From positions 1 through 25,056 of the forward strand of contig JASIJN010000177.1 in NCBI GenBank assembly GCA_030050125.1: DNA of 25,056 nucleotides, in the 5' to 3' direction. Shown here one piece after another: positions 1-9,690 of this stretch; position 1 is the first letter of the stretch; every line of letters starts with the position of its first letter. The DNA is from Streptosporangiaceae bacterium. Lineage in GTDB: Bacteria; Actinomycetota; Actinomycetes; Streptosporangiales; Streptosporangiaceae. Below the pieces are notes generated by a model. The model saw only the letters and a program-made list of their open reading frames with translations, was not told the DNA's origin and did not search any database. The position numbers were made by a program, and so were the translations under genes.

Positions 1-197
1 TGCCCGGTCGGGAGCACGCCCGCGGCCGCCGCGAGCAGCGTGCTCTTGCCCGAGCCGTTGGCCCCCTCGACCGCCACCACCTCGCCCGCGGCGGCGGACA
101 CCAGCACCCCGCGGGCGACGAGCACCTTCCTGGCGGCCATCAGCCGGTCGGCCCGCAACACCAGGACCGGTGCCACGTCGTCGCGGTCGTCGGCCAC
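1..197 (-). CDS. ABC transporter ATP-binding protein, N-terminal part (runs off left edge)
   Basis: Only the first ~65 residues are inside the window. Read on the minus strand, a GTG start at 197 gives an N-terminus VADDRDDVAPVLVL, followed by a typical ABC lead-in strand and a Walker A motif, GANGSGKST, at about residues 45-53. This marks the nucleotide-binding subunit of an ABC transporter; the Q-loop, signature and Walker B lie beyond the edge, so substrate and direction of transport cannot be told. The GTG is preceded by a G-run (GGGGGC) that could serve as a weak ribosome binding site. An ATG six bases further upstream is in another frame. The gene points the same way as tex but is separated from it by a strong hairpin. 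The family is secure; the start is moderately sure. Confidence 0.75.
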   Translation of the reverse strand, partial: MADDRDDVAPVLVLRADRLMAARKVLVARGVLVSAAAGEVVAVEGANGSGKSTLLAAAAGVLPTG

Positions 198-244
198 GCC
201 CCCATTATGGGGACAGAGCCGGGCGCCACGGGACAGACAGCGAA

Positions 245-279
245 CCACCCACGGCGCGCCGGTTGAACGCCGTGGGTGG
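245..279 (-). terminator. Perfect 12-bp hairpin downstream of tex
   Basis: CCACCCACGGCG at 245-256 pairs perfectly with CGCCGTGGGTGG at 268-279 around an 11-nt loop. It lies between the tex stop (464) and the start of the ABC gene (197), so on the minus strand it would end tex transcription. There is no clear T-run after it, which is common for actinobacterial terminators. Confidence 0.55.
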
Positions 280-463
280 CTCGCTGGCCGCTACGGAGCG
301 ATGCCGGTAGCGGCCGGACAGGGCAGGCATCGCCCGGATCGCCTGCAACGCGGTGATAACAGCGATGTGACCTGAACGCCCTATATCAGCGCCGTTCCGT
401 ATGAAAGACGATTTTCACACCAGTACGGATTGCCGACAAGAGGTCACAAAACAGCAAACGACC

Positions 464-2755
<2,292 letters not shown>

Positions 2756-2925
2756 TGCATCCGCCTTCTCGAGGGGCCTGGTCGCCCGGTAAAGGCTACT
2801 TGCAGATCTACGGGCGCGACGCCTGCGCCGACCCGCATCACGCCTGCCCGGCCGCATCGTGGGAAGGCTAATCACCAGGGCTCGATGAGCCGCCGTCCGC
2901 CAACGCCGCCCGTAGGGGAGCAACC

Positions 2926-3405
2926 ATGACAGAACAGGCGCCGAGCATCGACTTCGCCAACCTGCCCGCGCCAGAAGAGGGCTTCCTGGTGACGATGTTC
3001 ATCACCGTCCGCAAGGTCGCGCGGTCCCGCGACTTCTACTCGCGCGTCCTGGGCGGCAAGGTCGTGCTAGAGGAGAACCCGTGCATGGTCAAGCTGTCCA
3101 ACTCGTGGATCATCATGAACCCCGGCGGCCCGCCCACCCCCGACAAGCCGGGCATCTCGGTGGTCGACTACCAGCCGGGCGACACCACCTCGATCTTCCT
3201 GAACCTGCGGGTCGCCGACATCCAGGCCTGCTACGAGGACTGGAAGGCCAAGGGGGCCGAGTTCGTGACGCCGCCGATCGACCGCGGAGCAGAGATCCGC
3301 TGCTACATGCGGGACCCGGACGGGTACCTCATCGAGGTCGGCCAGGCCACCGGAGTGCTGCACGGCCAGCTGGCCGCCAAGCGCCCCGAGGATCTCCCGG
3401 GCTGA
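2926..3405 (+). CDS. VOC/glyoxalase-fold protein
   Basis: A 159-residue protein of the vicinal oxygen chelate superfamily. The first beta-alpha module is VTMFITVRKVARSRDFYSRVLGGKVV at about residues 22-47, with the paired-module continuation TTSIFLNLRVADIQACYEDW and the classic end RDPDGYLIEVGQ at about 129-140. Its length fits a single-domain dioxygenase/lyase/resistance-type member. The terminal Glu of LIEVGQ is the usual metal ligand. ATG 2926 is well supported by GGGGAG eight bases upstream. The gene is divergent from tex, with about 170 bp between the two starts for both promoters. The family is sure; substrate and reaction are not predictable from sequence alone. Confidence 0.85.
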   Translation: MTEQAPSIDFANLPAPEEGFLVTMFITVRKVARSRDFYSRVLGGKVVLEENPCMVKLSNSWIIMNPGGPPTPDKPGISVVDYQPGDTTSIFLNLRVADIQACYEDWKAKGAEFVTPPIDRGAEIRCYMRDPDGYLIEVGQATGVLHGQLAAKRPEDLPG

Positions 3406-3417
3406 GCCGCCTCAGCC
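3400..3417 (+). terminator. Hairpin overlapping the VOC gene stop codon
   Basis: GGCTGAG (3400-3406) pairs perfectly with CTCAGCC (3411-3417) around a 4-nt loop. The TGA stop of the VOC gene lies in the left arm. It could act as a terminator or attenuator before idi. There is no T-tract. Confidence 0.35.
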
Positions 3418-3498
3418 GTGAAGCCGGCGACCGATGTGAACTCAGGTTGCCGGGAGTTACATTGTTTACGGATTCCGCGCTGACGCGGGACCGGACCG

Positions 3499-3504
3499 AA
3501 GGAG
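3499..3504 (+). promoter_or_regulatory. Ribosome binding site deciding the idi start
   Basis: AAGGAG five bases before GTG 3510. It sets the start of idi and rules out the long open frame that extends back through the VOC gene. Confidence 0.75.
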
Positions 3505-3509
3505 CGTGC

Positions 3510-4088
3510 GTGGAGGAGGCGGTCGTCCTGCTGGACGAGCAGGGCAGACAATGCGGCACGCTGAGCAAGTCCGCCGTACATCATCGTGAGACGCCGCTGC
3601 ACCTGGCGTTTTCCTGTTATGTGTTCAATGACCGCGGCGAGCTGCTGCTGACCAGGCGAGCCCTGGCCAAGCTGACCTGGCCGGGGACGTGGACCAATAG
3701 CTGCTGCGGGCATCCGCTGCCTGGTGAGGGCATCTACGCCAGCATCGCACGCCGACTGCGAGCCGAGCTCGGCGTGGGGGCAGTGCGCACGGATCTGGTG
3801 CTGCCGGCCTTCCGGTACCGCGCGAGCATGGACAACGGCATCGTGGAGAACGAGATGTGCCCGGTGTTCCGGGCCGTCACCGACGATACGCCCGAGCCGG
3901 CCGCCGACGAGGTGATGGAGGTGCGGTGGGTGCCCTGGGACCGATTCGCGTCGGACGTCATGCAGGGCCGGTTTGCGGTCTCTCCTTGGTGTGCGTCACA
4001 GGCGGGCGAGTTGCTGAGGCTGGGGCCCGATCCGCTGGCCTGGCCCGCCGCTCCGGCGGATGAGCTTCCTCCCGCGGCACGCCCGTAA
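3510..4088 (+). CDS. idi: Type 1 isopentenyl-diphosphate delta-isomerase
   Basis: A 192-residue Nudix-fold enzyme that interconverts isopentenyl and dimethylallyl diphosphate in the cytoplasm. The active-site segment WTNSCCGHPLPGE (about residues 60-72) carries the catalytic cysteine, and NEMCPVF (about 113-119) carries the catalytic/metal-binding glutamate region; both match E. coli Idi (CGHP, ENEVCPVF). The C-terminal tryptophan segment VRWVPWDRF is also present. I chose GTG 3510 because AAGGAG (3499-3504) lies at ideal spacing; the frame is open far upstream through the VOC gene, but those upstream residues are a shadow. It stands alone, without other isoprenoid genes in the window. The next gene lies 326 bp away behind a hairpin, so idi is probably its own transcript or shares one with the VOC gene. 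Confidence 0.93.
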   Translation: MEEAVVLLDEQGRQCGTLSKSAVHHRETPLHLAFSCYVFNDRGELLLTRRALAKLTWPGTWTNSCCGHPLPGEGIYASIARRLRAELGVGAVRTDLVLPAFRYRASMDNGIVENEMCPVFRAVTDDTPEPAADEVMEVRWVPWDRFASDVMQGRFAVSPWCASQAGELLRLGPDPLAWPAAPADELPPAARP

Positions 4089-4144
4089 GCAGGGCTGAGC
4101 CGCACCAGGCGTACGGCACCGGGCTGTCACGCCGGGCGGCGCAG

Positions 4145-4167
4145 TTCCCGGACGATCGCGCCGGGAA
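4145..4167 (+). terminator. Hairpin downstream of idi
   Basis: TTCCCGG (4145-4151) and CCGGGAA (4161-4167) form a perfect 7-bp stem with a 9-nt loop, 57 bases past the idi stop. It is a reasonable terminator that insulates the next cluster. Confidence 0.4.
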
Positions 4168-4262
4168 GTCCGTCGAATGCGATCCGGGCGATCTTGTCCT
4201 CTGCCTGAGACGGCGATTCCCGCCAGCGGAGCGGACGGGTGCGAGCCCAGCCGAGGCGATGC

Positions 4263-4287
4263 CAGGACGAAACCATATGTCATCCTG
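4263..4287. promoter_or_regulatory. Operator-like dyad upstream of the cluster promoter
   Basis: CAGGACGA (4263-4270) and TCATCCTG (4280-4287) are inverted with 7 of 8 positions matching across a 9-nt spacer. It lies just upstream of the TTGACA element, a typical place for an activator or repressor site. No regulator gene is in the window. Confidence 0.3.
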
Positions 4288-4298
4288 ACTAGTCGTTC

Positions 4299-4327
4299 TT
4301 GACAGCTCATGGTATAATTTGTACGTT
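4299..4327 (+). promoter_or_regulatory. Probable promoter of the six-gene cluster
   Basis: A perfect -35 box TTGACA (4299-4304) is followed after 17 bases by TACGTT (4322-4327), which fits the loose actinobacterial TANNNT -10 pattern. A perfect TATAAT also exists at 4313-4318, but only 8 bases from TTGACA, too close for the pair. The start codon of the first gene is about 90 bases downstream, leaving a modest untranslated leader. Confidence 0.45.
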
Positions 4328-4353
4328 TTTGGTTCTTTATAAATTATTTGCAA

Positions 4354-4370
4354 AACGTTTGATAAGCGTT
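4354..4370. promoter_or_regulatory. Operator-like dyad in the cluster leader
   Basis: AACGTTT and AAGCGTT form inverted 7-base arms with one mismatch around GAT. Its position between the likely -10 box and the start codon would suit a repressor. Inference from symmetry only. Confidence 0.3.
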
Positions 4371-4414
4371 CACTCAAGCATTACCATTCGGCAAGACAGC
4401 GGGGTTGAGTCGGC

Positions 4415-6103
4415 ATGCGTACAAGGTCACTGGAATTAACAGAAACAGGCCCTGGGATCCCGGTGTTCCTGGGCAGGCCCGGCGTTATCTTGCTCAATTC
4501 GAATCCTTTCGCCGAGGGCATCGCGAATCTTGGCGCCCAGATGATTGCCTCCAGCCTTTTAGACGAGGAATATAACGTCTGCTTCGGCTTCGCCGATACC
4601 GGCGCCACGCTGACAGCAGCGGACGACGGCGTCGATTATCAGGTTGTGGCGGTCTCGGTACCATTCGAGGATACATATCATCACATCCCGCGCATGCTAA
4701 GGGACATTGACGTCCCGCCGTGGGCGGAACTGCGCGATGAAGACTCACCTATCGTGGTGGCCGGCGGCCTGGCGCTGATAAATCCCATGCCCCTCGCACC
4801 CTTCTTCGACGCCATGGTCATCGGCGAGGGACGCACAGCGATCACAGAGATAGCCGACATCGTGGCGGCCGGGCGGGCAAAAGGCCTCAGCAGAAGCGAG
4901 ATCGTCTCCAGGCTCGCCTCAGTTTCATATACTTTCGTTCCCTCGCTGTACAGGTTCGAATACGACGATAATGGATCAGTCGCCTCCCTCAGACGTGATC
5001 CAGGGGCACCGGAAAGCATATTTCCAGGAAGGCCCCTTGATATGGAGCGTCATCCTATCCATTCAATATGGACCACAAGGCGAGCCTGCTACAAGTACCC
5101 GGACTACTACAGCATCATGGTGGCGATGGGCTGCCATCTCAAATGCCCCTTCTGCGTCGTTGGCAATGTCCAGGGCCAAGACGGCGGAAGGGCCGCGACG
5201 ACAACGATCGAGACGATAGTCAATCTGGCGACCGAACGCCGGGACAAGTACGGCACGAACCTCATCAAGCTGTTCTTCGCCTCATCTTTCTCGTCCCAGG
5301 CGGATATTGATCCTCTGTCTTTGCGTAACCTGCTCGGCGAGATGCTCCGGCATGACTTCGAATGCCGCGTCGGCTCGCTCAACATCAAGCAGGCTGACGA
5401 TGACCTTCTGCGGCTGGTGCGCGACGCGGGCCAGGAACGAGTTACGTTCGCGCCGGAGACGGGACAGAGCTTGCGGCAGTCGATTGGCAAGCCCTACAGC
5501 CGTGATGACAAGCTGATTTACGTGGCGCAGCGCGCAGGTCAGCTCGGGCTCGGCCTGGATATTTACACGATGGTCGGGGTTCCGGGCGAGGAGCCGCATC
5601 ACGTCCGAGAACTGGCGCAGCTTATCGCGGAAGTGCGTGCTGCGCTTGATCCTGGGCAGTCGCTGGAGATCTCGCTCAATCCCGCCTTCTCAAAGGCTCA
5701 GACGCCCTACGAGAGACGGGCTGCGATCCGGCCCGAGGAGGCGCGCGCGCGATTCGCATACCTGCGCAAGCAGTTGCCGACCGAGGACGGCATCGTCTGG
5801 GTCACGGTCCTCGACGACGCGATGACGTACTATCAGCCGATCCTGGCGCTTGGCGGTCCCGAACTGGCGGTTGTGCTCGATCGTCTGTCGCATGAGTTCA
5901 GCCCGGACGAGGACGCCTGGCGCGTGGCCGTGGCAGGCGAGATTCCAGGCGGAGACCGGCGGTATTTCCGCGACAGGGGGCCTGGCGAGGTGCTCCCCTG
6001 GCAGCACATACAGTACAACTCTCACTCCAAGCTCACCCTCCGCCTGGACGCTCACCGGGCCCGGGCGGCGCGGGTCTCGGTCCCGGATGACGTCAATGCC
6101 TGA
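4415..6103 (+). CDS. B12-binding-type radical SAM protein
   Basis: A 562-residue enzyme. The N-terminal ~200 residues form a Rossmann-like alpha/beta region of the cobalamin-binding type that precedes many radical SAM cores, ending in the characteristic VVAGGLALINPMP...VIGEGRTAI. It lacks the DxHxxG cobalamin loop, as many radical SAM B12 domains do. The 4Fe-4S motif is C240-HLK-C244-PF-C247, followed by radical SAM barrel features (VTFAPETG near 345, LDIYTMVGVPGEE near 385). The family does SAM-dependent radical chemistry such as methylation or rearrangement; the substrate is unknown. Overall layout recalls YgiQ/TIGR03960-like proteins. ATG 4415 is the first usable start, since an in-frame TGA lies at 4406. 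It has only a weak GGGG ribosome site. Codons 8 and 49 are rare TTA. It heads the cluster. Confidence 0.85.
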   Translation: MRTRSLELTETGPGIPVFLGRPGVILLNSNPFAEGIANLGAQMIASSLLDEEYNVCFGFADTGATLTAADDGVDYQVVAVSVPFEDTYHHIPRMLRDIDVPPWAELRDEDSPIVVAGGLALINPMPLAPFFDAMVIGEGRTAITEIADIVAAGRAKGLSRSEIVSRLASVSYTFVPSLYRFEYDDNGSVASLRRDPGAPESIFPGRPLDMERHPIHSIWTTRRACYKYPDYYSIMVAMGCHLKCPFCVVGNVQGQDGGRAATTTIETIVNLATERRDKYGTNLIKLFFASSFSSQADIDPLSLRNLLGEMLRHDFECRVGSLNIKQADDDLLRLVRDAGQERVTFAPETGQSLRQSIGKPYSRDDKLIYVAQRAGQLGLGLDIYTMVGVPGEEPHHVRELAQLIAEVRAALDPGQSLEISLNPAFSKAQTPYERRAAIRPEEARARFAYLRKQLPTEDGIVWVTVLDDAMTYYQPILALGGPELAVVLDRLSHEFSPDEDAWRVAVAGEIPGGDRRYFRDRGPGEVLPWQHIQYNSHSKLTLRLDAHRARAARVSVPDDVNA

Positions 6104-6572
6104 GACGGAATGGGCTCAGCGCCTGCTCGGCACGCCGGATCCTCCGGCAGCCGCGCACCACATGCCCATGCGCGTCATAGACGGAATCGCGGCCGAGACC
6201 GTGCAGCGCCGGCTCTGGTGCGTGGTCGCGTCCTCCCTGTCGGCCACGGCCCGCGACGCACTGCTCGGACTGCTGCGCAGCCACGGGCGAGACGTGGTAC
6301 TGCTCACCGCGGAACCAGCGGGCCCCGGCGAGTACCGGACGGTCGCCGAGGCATGCGAGGACAGAGGCATGACGCCGGCCGATGCGGTCATACTCTGTAC
6401 AGATCCCGCGCAGGATAGATCAAGGTTTTCATCGCACGGTGCACGCGTCCTTACCCTTGGCCCCCACCGGCCGACGCGAGGCACCGTCGCCGTTGCCGAC
6501 CTGGACGCTCTGCGCGACTTTCTGGCGGCACGGGCCACCTACAGAGCGGCGAGCACCTACCACGAGATATGA
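6096..6572 (+). CDS. Small protein resembling the C-terminal half of a HAD hydrolase
   Basis: About 158 residues. The middle has alternating strand/helix segments: RLWCVVASSLSATARDALLG, then GRDVVLLTAEPAG, then DAVILCTDPAQDRSRFSSHGARVLTLG. The last looks like the HAD motif III/IV region, where the protein is identified as phosphate-releasing, but there is no N-terminal DxDGT nucleophile, so catalysis by the usual HAD route is doubtful. It could be a degenerate or non-catalytic HAD partner, or an unrelated Rossmann-like protein. The start is ATG 6096, overlapping the radical SAM gene by 8 bases; ATG 6087 (three residues longer) is an alternative. Neither has a strong ribosome site, suggesting translational coupling to the radical SAM gene. 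The reading frame is sure; the family is tentative. Confidence 0.6.
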   Translation: MPETEWAQRLLGTPDPPAAAHHMPMRVIDGIAAETVQRRLWCVVASSLSATARDALLGLLRSHGRDVVLLTAEPAGPGEYRTVAEACEDRGMTPADAVILCTDPAQDRSRFSSHGARVLTLGPHRPTRGTVAVADLDALRDFLAARATYRAASTYHEI

Positions 6573-6576
6573 GACG

Positions 6577-7203
6577 ATGACCGGCAGGCTTGAACAAGAA
6601 CTTCGTGATGCGGGTGGCTGGCTAGGCGCGTCGTGCCTGCCATGGCTGCCAGGCAGGGGCTTCGTCCTGGCCGCGCAACCGACAGCCGACTCGGGCATCG
6701 TCCTCAGCGGCATCGGCGGCAAGGTCGAGCCGGGCGAGACCTTCGAGCAGGCCGTCCGGCGCGAGTACACAGAGGAGACCGGAACCCCGTTCGGGCAGCT
6801 TGTTCCGGTTCCCGACGGGGTCTATCTCGGCGAGCCGCAGGAGGCGTCGCCGCCCCGGGTGCCGGACCGCGCGGCAGCCCTCATCTCGCGGCGTCCCGCG
6901 GAGCACCCCGCTAACGGTGTCCTGTGGATCGCGATGTTCCTCTGCGTGGTTGATGCCGAGCCCCGGCCGGTGGAGAAGATCCCGTACTTCGCGATCATCA
7001 GCCCTGATGCACTCCCGTCCGCCGGCGGGCTGACACATCTGGTCGCTACGGCCTCATGGCTGCCAGCGGCTCCGCCCCACGACGCGAAAAGGCTGGCGAG
7101 CGCCTCCAACACGGCCGCAGCCATACTCCCTCGCCGCGATCTGCTTTTTAGCTGGGCCGACCGATGTTCGCGTTCATCTGCTGAAGCAAGCACCGAGGGG
7201 TAA
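6577..7203 (+). CDS. Nudix hydrolase
   Basis: A 208-residue protein with a full Nudix box at about residues 48-70: GKVEPGETFEQAVRREYTEE followed by TG, matching GX5EX7REUXEEXGU. Such enzymes cleave a diphosphate bond linked to a nucleoside or other X group using Mg2+. The rest is an alpha/beta Nudix fold with a longer than usual middle (PRVPDRAAALISRRPAEHP) and a C-terminal tail, so it is bigger than the minimal MutT type. ATG 6577 follows the previous stop by four bases, so it is co-transcribed with the two upstream genes. In a biosynthetic cluster it could trim a nucleoside-diphosphate intermediate or be a housecleaning enzyme. The family is firm, the substrate open. Confidence 0.85.
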   Translation: MTGRLEQELRDAGGWLGASCLPWLPGRGFVLAAQPTADSGIVLSGIGGKVEPGETFEQAVRREYTEETGTPFGQLVPVPDGVYLGEPQEASPPRVPDRAAALISRRPAEHPANGVLWIAMFLCVVDAEPRPVEKIPYFAIISPDALPSAGGLTHLVATASWLPAAPPHDAKRLASASNTAAAILPRRDLLFSWADRCSRSSAEASTEG

Positions 7204-7281
7204 CCACGTCGTGCCTCCCGTGCTCGCCAAAATCGCTGGCGCTCGGGCGCCTCAGCTTACGCATGAAGAGGTTTGACACCG

Positions 7282-8406
7282 GTGACAGGGCCTGTCCGCC
7301 TGGAGCGCTTCTCGTCTATAGCAGCGTTGCCGAGAAGTCTATGGGATCATGTCGCCAGCCGGTATTCTGCTTACGGCTCATATGGCTGGCTTCTTGCCGC
7401 GGAAAAGATGCCGGGCGCATTAAGGACAGCATATTATCTGGCCCTGAACGAAAACGATGAATCGGTCGGCGCGTTTGCTGCCTACCTCGTCGACAAAAGG
7501 GTCAGCCGCAGCTACCACCCGGCGTGGGCGGTGTGCGGCTGCGAGCCACCGGGTTCCGACAGCCTGTTTCCGGCAATATTGCTAGGGGGTCGCGGCGGAT
7601 ATACGAGCGAATTGATGATCGGACCAGAAGCCGACGTGAAAGAGCGCGACTTCTGGGAGCTGTTCTCCGGGGAAATCGAGTCGCTCATGAGCGAATGGGG
7701 AGCCCGCAGCGTCTGGCTCCTGTACGCTGGACCCGGTACCGCGTCCCTCGCATCCGAGGCTATAGGCGGGCAAATATACGAACTCTCTCCCGTAAGCGTC
7801 ATCCCGGTGCGGGCGGGCGACGGCGACGACTGGCTGATGACGCTGAGGTCACATCGTCGTCAAAGGATACGGCGAGAGATGCGAGAATTCGACGCCGCAG
7901 ATTACCGGGTGGAGATCTCGCCACTTACAGCGAGCGATGCCACGGCATTCGGTGAGCTACTGGCTAATCTCCTTGAGAAGTACCGGGGGACCGCCTCGAG
8001 CACCGCGATGACATCATACGTGGGCTTGCAGGCAGCCGCGATGGCAGATTTCTCGATCGCCTTCCGCTGCTACTCGGGTACTGAGCTGACTGGTTTCTCG
8101 TACGGATTCGCCTGGAATAGCTGTCTCTACATGAGAGCGTGCGGGTTCGCTTATAAGAAGCTGCGAAACGCCGCTGAATATTTTAACCTCGTTTACTACT
8201 ACCCGTTGCGCGAGGCCTGCGTCCGCGGACTTGATCAGATCGAGGTCGGTCCAGGCAGCTACGAGGCAAAGCTGCTCAGGGGTGCCCGCCTCGAGCCGAG
8301 ATATGCCGTCGGGCGCCACTGCGGGCCGGCGGACGTCTGGACCGAGATGAATAGGCGGTATATGGCTTCCGTCCGCGCTGATCAGCACGGCATATCAGCG
8401 CAATGA
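7282..8406 (+). CDS. FemAB-like / GNAT-fold acyl- or aminoacyltransferase
   Basis: About 374 residues with two GNAT-like halves, as in FemAB and the PF13480/PF04339-type proteins. The N-terminal half has WDHVASRYSAYGSYGWLLAAE, and the C-terminal half has WLMTLRSHRRQRIRREMREF followed by segments ending in GSYEAKLLRGARLEPRYAVG, the typical end of the family (K-x-x-R-G). Members transfer an acyl or aminoacyl group, from acyl-CoA or aminoacyl-tRNA, to an amine. I prefer GTG 7282: GAAGAGG (7265-7271) is 10 bases away, whereas it nearly touches the alternative TTG 7273. There is one TTA codon at 7420. A 78-bp gap precedes it, and its ATGA overlap with the MFS gene shows coupling. It probably adds an amino acid or acyl group in the pathway. 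Confidence 0.75.
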   Translation: MTGPVRLERFSSIAALPRSLWDHVASRYSAYGSYGWLLAAEKMPGALRTAYYLALNENDESVGAFAAYLVDKRVSRSYHPAWAVCGCEPPGSDSLFPAILLGGRGGYTSELMIGPEADVKERDFWELFSGEIESLMSEWGARSVWLLYAGPGTASLASEAIGGQIYELSPVSVIPVRAGDGDDWLMTLRSHRRQRIRREMREFDAADYRVEISPLTASDATAFGELLANLLEKYRGTASSTAMTSYVGLQAAAMADFSIAFRCYSGTELTGFSYGFAWNSCLYMRACGFAYKKLRNAAEYFNLVYYYPLREACVRGLDQIEVGPGSYEAKLLRGARLEPRYAVGRHCGPADVWTEMNRRYMASVRADQHGISAQ

Positions 8407-9689
8407 CCAGGATTGACGCCGGCCAGGCCCGCCCTCGTTACCTGAATGCTTTCCTTTACGACCACTTTCCGGCCATGCGGCAGCCCGGGTACCGGCTGCT
8501 CTGGTACGGCCAGACGGGCTCTGCTCTGGGCGACGCGGCTTTGCCCGTCGCGATCGCCGCGGCCGGGCTCACGCTGCACGGCTCGGCCAGTGTCATCGGC
8601 CTGACTATCGCCGCGTCGCGCGGAACGCAGGCGGTATTCTCCCTGATTGGCGGCTCGTGGGCTGACCGGCGTGACCGGCGGTTGTCGATGCTGACCACAG
8701 ACCTGATTCGCGCGGCAGTACAGGCCGGCACCGGCCTGGCCTTGGTGCTGGGCGCGGCCTCCGTCTGGATGCTGCCGGTGAGCGCCGCAATCTGCGGATG
8801 CGCCGCGGCCTTCTTCCGGGCCTCCGCGATAGGCCTCACGCCCAAGGTCGTGCCCCGGGATATCCTGCGCTCAGCGAACGGCCTCATGTCGCTGTCCCGG
8901 CGCGGGGCGGTCGCCGTGGGGCCCCTGGCCGCTGCCGGGGCCATAGCCCTGGCCGGCCCTGGCGGCGCGTATCTTGTTGACGCCGCGAGCTTCGCCCTGA
9001 GCGCGTTGTGCATTGCCCGCATATCAGGCGCTACCCGCGCCCGCCCCGGCGGCCCGCGCCCGAGCATGTGGAGTGACATCGTATCTGGCGGCCGTATCGT
9101 GCTGACCATAAGGTGGCTCCTGGCCAGCGAGGTGGTATTCGCAACCGCCAATCTTACCGTGGGCGCCTTCTACGTGGCCGGGCCCCTTGTCGCCTGGCAG
9201 CGGTTTGGAGGCGCCACCGGATGGGCCATTATCCTGACCGGATGGGGCTTGGGCGGAGTGGCGGGCGGACTGGCGTCTTTGAAATACCACCCGAGAAATC
9301 CTGTGAGAGCCATATGGCTGCTGAGCGTGCCGAGCGCCATCCAGTTGCTTGCCCTCGCCTGGATGGCCAATGTCTACCTGATAGCCGTCGTCGCGGCGAT
9401 CGGGATGGCTACTACGATCGCGGCTAACACGCTGTTCCTCACGGCGCTGCAAAAGGGATTGGACAGCGATGTCCTTGGACGTGTAACTTCCTACGACTGG
9501 CTCGTCTCCCTCGGCGGGATGTGTGCTGGATTGCTGCTGGTCGCACCGTTGTCGCACGCGCTTGGTGTTGCGGGGTCCCTGACGCTGCTAGCCGCGGGAG
9601 TTATCACCGTGACCGTGGCGCTGGTCTGCCTGCAGGCTGTTATAAAGGTGCCCTCAGATACTAGCCCGCCCGCAAAGGGAGAGCAGTGA
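8403..9689 (+). CDS. MFS transporter (EntS/MFS_3-like exporter)
   Basis: A 428-residue integral membrane protein with about 12 hydrophobic segments. The short amphipathic N-terminus ends in FRLLWYGQ-like YRLLWYGQTGSALGD, and the loop after the second helix carries GGSWADRRDRR, an MFS motif-A variant. This layout is that of the MFS_3/enterobactin-exporter EntS type, which use proton motive force to pump small molecules out. The ATG overlaps the end of the transferase gene by four bases, and the ATP-grasp gene starts two bases after its stop. It therefore most likely exports, and gives self-protection against, the product of the surrounding cluster. Confidence 0.88.
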   Translation: MTRIDAGQARPRYLNAFLYDHFPAMRQPGYRLLWYGQTGSALGDAALPVAIAAAGLTLHGSASVIGLTIAASRGTQAVFSLIGGSWADRRDRRLSMLTTDLIRAAVQAGTGLALVLGAASVWMLPVSAAICGCAAAFFRASAIGLTPKVVPRDILRSANGLMSLSRRGAVAVGPLAAAGAIALAGPGGAYLVDAASFALSALCIARISGATRARPGGPRPSMWSDIVSGGRIVLTIRWLLASEVVFATANLTVGAFYVAGPLVAWQRFGGATGWAIILTGWGLGGVAGGLASLKYHPRNPVRAIWLLSVPSAIQLLALAWMANVYLIAVVAAIGMATTIAANTLFLTALQKGLDSDVLGRVTSYDWLVSLGGMCAGLLLVAPLSHALGVAGSLTLLAAGVITVTVALVCLQAVIKVPSDTSPPAKGEQ

Positions 9690-9690
9690 C

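Larger units (their letters stand above)
4089..4414. other. Gene-free 326-bp region before the radical SAM cluster
   Basis: The first part (4089-4260) is GC-rich and carries a hairpin behind idi. From about 4262 to 4390 the sequence turns sharply AT-rich, unlike anything else in the window, and carries the promoter-like and dyad elements listed separately. No plausible gene is seen: the ATG at 4309 meets a stop within two codons, and the minus-strand open frame across it has no recognisable content and no good start. I saw no convincing riboswitch. Confidence 0.6.

Noticed and set aside
3081..3509. N-terminal extension of idi through the VOC gene
   Set aside because: The frame is open, but the residues do not resemble Idi and AAGGAG before 3510 sets the start.
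4170..4300. Cobalamin riboswitch before the B12-type radical SAM gene
   Set aside because: The conserved B12-box and surrounding helices could not be found by eye.
4299..4318. TTGACA plus TATAAT as one promoter
   Set aside because: The boxes are perfect but only 8 bases apart; sigma-70-type factors need about 17.
4262..4414. RiPP precursor peptide in the leader
   Set aside because: The ATG at 4309 meets a stop within two codons and no other start gives a peptide with a ribosome site.
7225..7245. GGCGC-TCGG-GCGCC hairpin after the Nudix gene
   Set aside because: A 5-bp stem without T-run; too weak to claim a terminator in the middle of the cluster.
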